From Apostichopus parvimensis (taxonomy: Eukaryota > Echinodermata > Holothuroidea > Aspidochirotida > Stichopodidae), in contig KN883699.1 in the NCBI GenBank assembly GCA_000934455.1, forward strand, positions 38,942-69,325: DNA of 30,384 nt, read 5' to 3'. Below are positions 22,901 to 28,900 of this stretch, in pieces. The notes below the pieces were generated by a model that had not been told where the DNA came from, made no database searches, and saw only the letters and a list, made by a program, of their open reading frames with translations. The first letter of the stretch is position 1. The number at the start of each line of letters is the position of its first letter. Position numbers and translations under genes: made by a program.

Positions 22901-25900
22901 GCAAATGTTACATCGTGAAAAGTCACGAAAACATTGACCAATTGTGTTTTGGGTTCAATAAAATAATTTTCCCAGAATTTTACCCCTCCCCTTAGACCCC
23001 TCCCCCAGGACGGGGTGAGTCAAATATTCAGATATTAGCCATTTTGACTCAATGGGAAATTTCTTAGAGGAAACACTGCTGCCTGTGATGCACTTGTTAC
23101 AAATTGATTTTTCCACGTAAGTTTTGCCAAAATAATGTTTGCAAACAAAAATGTCCCACTAAATTCTGTGGTTCTGCATCTCGTCCGTTAATCCACCAAA
23201 TTTAGGGTCTCAGTAATTTATTCACCCATACCGACAGCTTACAGCAACTTTTTTCTTCATTAGCAAACTCTACAAAATTTTAGTAAAGTATGCAATGCAT
23301 AATCAGCAGTACATATAACACTTTGTAACACGGCAGAAAGCTCATGACTTACTGATGACACTGGTTCTGCTTTCAGGATACCAAGCGGCATCGGCTTATT
23401 ATTACACACAGCTACTCTCTTTAAAGCATCATGAGCTTGCTTCTGCTGGCCAGATGCAATGTAATATCGGGCACTTTCTGGAAGCCACTGTAGGGAAATA
23501 ACACATTTACTTTTAGATTGATTGCACAACTGTTAACCACATAGCAGAGTAATCTGCAAAACACAACTTTCAGTTTGAGGGGAGAATAACACTACATTAA
23601 TTCACTTTTCTGTCAAATTCCATTTACTATGGCACACATCCCCCGACATGATAAGCATTGCAATGGTGAGATAGTAGTTGTGTCAGAAACAAAGAACGAT
23701 CATACTACTAATTTAGTAAGATCAAAATAACAACCTTAACATATTACTCATTTATTTCACATCACCAGGGTTCATCTTCAGGAACTACAGATCACTCTTC
23801 AACAGCACAAAATCTACACACAGTGTATAAGAACATTTATCATCAAGATATTCCACTCAAGGACAGAGTTTCCTACGTAAATCCATATTTAATCTGTGAT
23901 TCTACAAATTTACTTTCTTACACAGAAATACAGACTGACAAAAACACCACATGAGTTTATACTCTCCTGATAATGTGGTACCCAACAGCATTCCTCTTCT
24001 TATGAGGTTTTCCCTGCCGTTATAAACCTCAAATGACTTGTTACTTATTGCACATCAAAGTAAAAATCTACCATGTATACACAAATTTGTCCCACAAAGA
24101 GTTCTTGCAATAAAGTCTTCGTAGGATTTCCACATTTTACCTGATTACCATGATGAGATTCTGGAGACACTTTGCTTTTCATACTTTTCTTGAGATACTA
24201 TGTCTACAAGATAGGGCATAATTTGAAAAATAATGCCACATGAAGAAAGGTACGCTCCTCCTGGTAATGTTGACTGTCCAAAACTCATCTGAAACTTACA
24301 AACAATGCACTGTACCTGTCTCCTCACAGGTATAGCACACTCACACTAGATATGGTAGTGTGAGGTAGCTATGGTTGTGAGGAGACAGCTGAGGAATCAG
24401 GTAAATATTTCATAATGGATAAGAGACTTACCCTGCAAAGAGTCACAAAAAGAAGAACTGGTAATGATGATAAAACAAGAAGGTATTTCCATCCGAGGGT
24501 TGGCATAATAAAAAGGGCTAACGTTACTTCAAATACTGCTCCTAATGCCCAAAAAATCTACAAGGCAAAAGAATGAACAAAACTGAGGAAGAAACTTTGT
24601 GTTTATCCTGTTGAACACAAGACTTTCAGTAATGTGGTAACTCAGAAGTAGTGAAATTGATTCTTCATGATATTCTTTATTTAATTAAGAACATATTTTC
24701 CATCACCTTCTGCAGTTAATCTAAACCAGCACTACTCTGATTTGACATGCCCTTTTTCTGGAAAGTGAGCTCATGCTTCTGTCAAAAACTCTTTGGAATT
24801 CATCATTTGGAGACAATTATCGCACTGCATATGTGAACGGTATTGTGTTGTGAACAGTTAAAGAAAAATTAAACTTATATATAATTTTTAGAAGGATATA
24901 CAGGATTTTTTGTCAGAATTTTGCCAAAAGGTGAGTAAACAGTGCAATAGGTGGTATACTTTGAAGAAAATTTAGTAGTTAATTTACATAACACACTATT
25001 CTCCTTTAAGGTATGTTTGTCAACAGAAGTTTCTGTGCACAGAGGAAACTAAAAAGCTATATATCAAAACTTACTGGTTGAATAATTACAAGTGACAAGC
25101 TTACCTGCATCCCCGCAACCTTAGCACTCTCGTTCTACCATGCCTAGAAGGTAACCTATTAACCCTGTGCGCCCTCTATGCCTGGTCAATGCCTTCCTTC
25201 TCATGATACCATCCTCCCCTTCCCAATGTGAATTCTCTAACCTATAGCTGGAGTAGCTTCCTCTCTGTATATAGGCTACCTTCACCAATACGACGTACGC
25301 TTGTACCTCTACCATTCTCTTTCTACTAAACCTCTTCAATTCAGTAAGTGAACCTGCAAGATGCGAAACCATTTGACAATGTGTTTCTATGACATCACAT
25401 TCCAAAGAGAGAGCCCTCTACTTGTGAAACACTCATAATCTATACTCTTTCTAATCCATGTAACATAACCTCCTACGAGGGTTATATACATTTGATAACA
25501 TATGAACTAGCTCAGTTCAAAACCTTGAACCCATCAATATGACTGTGGGATTGACATTGGAGTCGTCATAGTGATTGTTTCCGTAATGGGCCTTCGTAAC
25601 TGATCTCTTGTTATAGACCGAATTTCTGAGGCAGTAAGTATATAGTTAGTCGTGACCTCTCCTCCATCCGGCAGAGTTCCACCCCCTTCAAGGGACGCAG
25701 AAATGGAGTCAGGTGAGCATGTCACTCGTTAACATCCCAGTAAGTTTTGGAATATTGACTTTGCTCCTCGCTTACCTGTCTCCCACAACCTTAGCACCGT
25801 GTAGCACAACCAGATGGTGGGAAGCCTGAGGGGTGGGACCTAGTACCTGCTGGAAGTTGCATCACTGAGCTACCAAATGCCGACTCAGCCTGTAAAGTTT

Positions 25901-28900
25901 CAGATATTAATAACAAGCCACAAATGTTGTCGGCATTCTCCAGGCTGCTGCTTGAAGTATATCCTCTAATGGCATGCCAGCAAAAAGGCTGCTACCCATC
26001 TTATATATTGTGAGCTCTGATTCTGGCTGAGTCAATAGCAAAGGGTCTAATAACCTCAGAGAGCCATCTGAACAGGGTTTCCTTCAATGCCACCAAAAAC
26101 GGTGTGTTCTCAGTAGAGAACATAATTTGTAGAAGTTCCCAGAAGACGCTCTGTCCTCTTCACGTACCATTGGGCACCAAAGCTTGTCTGCAGTGATTGA
26201 CAACATTGTTTTGATCTCCTGGATAAAACAAATATCCCCTGGCAAGAAGGATAAGACCTTGTTCTTAGCAATGAAAGCTGGGCCTGGAACCATCCTAACC
26301 CTGTGATTCTCAAATCTAATATGATTATTCTTAATAGATAAAGCATAAAGACAAGCTCCTCCTTGCTACTGCAATGAGGAACAGGGTTTTCTTTGTCAGA
26401 ATTGCTAGAGGCTGAAGACATCGGTTATGGTGACTTTGTTACGGTTTGAAGTAGTACAGCTGATAAGCTCTATGATGGCACCAACCGTCTGACCCTTGGT
26501 CTCCTATTGGCTATTCCCCTGATGAGTTGTCCTATACAATTATTGGTACCAAGGGTGGAACCATCTGCAAGCAAACCCTTCCTGTATAACGGCCATCGCT
26601 GATCTGTTACTTTTGATGGTGGCTTCCCTTCCTCAAAGCCTTTGAAGGAACTCACACACTTCTCTTAAACAAATCTTGGTTGGAAGTATTGGTTGGAAGT
26701 ACTTGTCTGTTCAGGCACCATCCCTCTAACTTCCTCAGTCGGGACTCCTCGTAAGTCACCATGGTGGATCCACCTCTTTGTGTTTGCTGAGCAACTGCAT
26801 ATGAAAATCCCTCTGTCTGAGGGAAGACCTGACAGCTTCCAGGCAAATAATTTGAGTCCCATGATATCTGTGTGTAAGAGGGTTCCTTTCCTCTGTGACA
26901 GAAGATGGTGGGTATCTGGTAGTATCACCGGAATGTCCATCAGTAACTGGAGCAACTCCTGAAACACGGTCTGCAGGGCCAGAATGGTGATACTAACATT
27001 ACTCTCCCTTTGGATTGCCTGACCTTTGGTATTGACATGACTGACTAGACAAGGGGTGGGAAGACGTAAGCTTCTAGGTAGTCCCATGCAAATGACATGG
27101 CGTCCATTTGGTAGGCCCTGGGATGAAAACGCCTTGTGCAGAAAATCTGCAGCTTGTTGTTCTGTTGAGTCGCAAACAGATCAATCAAAAGCTTTCCCAG
27201 AATGTGAAATATCCTGTTGCACATCTCTTGAGATAGGGACAACTCGTTCAGGTCTTATTGTCCTCTTGACTATGCGTCTGCCAACCAGGCTAGTTCCTCA
27301 TCATGCCTCTGCTTCAGGGATCAATACCTCCTCTTTACCCGCCAATATCCATCGTCAGAGGAGTCCGATGACTCGTCGGACCCAGGAGACCATCTACTTC
27401 TACTGCTGCATCCTCTTGGGTACCGCATCAGGATCTGCTGTGACCATGCTCCCTGCTCCGGGTGTACAATCTCCCAGTCAGAAGTCTTTCTCTCGGCGCC
27501 CCCTCGGGCTGTGTAAGAGCACTGTCATGGGTCCCTGCTGGGACTGGATCTTCCATTTTCTGCGACCCTGCAGTCACTGACTTTCTTTGCTCCCCTGCGG
27601 GCACATCTCTCTCTCCCTCCCTCTGCACCCCTTACTCTCTCTTTCACTCCTTCATCCCCACTACTCTCCTCCCTCTCCTCTATATCGGTAACCTCCTCTC
27701 CTTCCTCTCTCACTCCTCCCGTTTCTCCTTCCCCTACTTTTGGGGAACCATTCGAGTTAGGTAACTGTGCCAATTGTTCCTGCAACTCGGTCCTCTACCC
27801 TTTGAGCCACCCGTTTATATCTCTTGCCACTGAGATACTGAATTAAGGTAAATTGAATGACAAATGGGGTCACAAAGCCTGATAATACGAAGTAGCAACC
27901 TAACAACATGCTTTGATTTAGCTAGAAGCAAGAAGCTTACAAGAGGAATAACAACATGGCCAGAACCTAAACATAAGTACAATGAAATGGCCAGCATGGA
28001 GCAAAGAGAGGTAGAAACTTACTAAGCAAGTAAGCTAAAACAACTTGCAAAGGGAATCAGAGAAAGCAATGAAAGAACAAATGTAACATAATATATAACG
28101 TATATATGACCCATGCACAATATACATTATGGGCCGGAGGGGCAGAAAAACTAGTGATAGAAATCGCGGAACTACTACACATGTCCCCAATATGCTAAAC
28201 AAAATGGGAAATGTGCTATCACGAAACCCTCCCAAAAACCTTCCCAAATAAAAAGGATACTTAACGGGGCTGCACACGAAAGATTTTCAGAACAAATTCC
28301 TCATTCCAGTTAGGTGAAAAAAGCCTCAAAATACACAGTTCCAAACAAATTGGAGATAGGATAATTCCACACACAAAACGGATGTCTAGGCAATTTGGGT
28401 GTTAGAATGAAAAGCAAGAGCATTGACTGGAGAGGTCCCGGCATAAAGGGCACACAGTGTTAAAAGGATACCAGTTTTTTGGAGGCAGGGTAGCACGAGA
28501 GTGCTAAGGTTGCGGGGAGACAGTTAAGAGAGGAGCAAGTAAATACCAAATAACATAAAATCACATTAGGACAAATTCAGCAAGATAAAGACTTACTTTG
28601 AAAGTCAATTGCAACCAAAATAAGTTATAGAGTTATTCTGGCCAACAGGCAGGAGAATTTTTAACCTTGCTTTAATTTTACAACGGTATTGTAATATGAT
28701 GGATGTTACTTTCATACAAAACTGTTCTTTTCAAGAGTGCATTCTGTAAATACAGCTCCAAGCAGATTAGACCAGCAAGTCACTGGTGGTAGGAACTTGT
28801 CAGTCACCAGCAGGTATCACACAGTCTGTTTATCAAGTTATGTCAGTAGAGTGTCAATTACTGCATTCATATGGGATAACTCACTCTCATAAAAAAAAAC

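Larger units (their letters stand above)
25101..28541 (-). mobile_element. DIRS-like tyrosine-recombinase retroelement, internally deleted and decayed
   Basis: On the minus strand the order is: left terminal repeat (28541-28420), a low-complexity acidic/basic region that may be gag (27785-27250), an RNase H-like tail of the reverse transcriptase (27242-26690), a tyrosine recombinase (about 26650-25907), an internal repeat (25810-25761) and an inverted right terminal repeat (25101-25190). Inverted ends plus an internal complementary copy plus a tyrosine recombinase are diagnostic of DIRS-type elements. The main reverse transcriptase domain is missing, and length (3.4 kb) is below the usual 5-6 kb, so a large internal deletion is inferred. 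It sits in the same orientation as the SVOP-like gene, in its largest intron. Confidence 0.82.

Noticed and set aside
26693-27764. Plus-strand frames of 89, 174 and 100 codons
   Set aside because: They are opposite-strand shadows of the DIRS-like remnants, which show recognisable motifs only on the minus strand.
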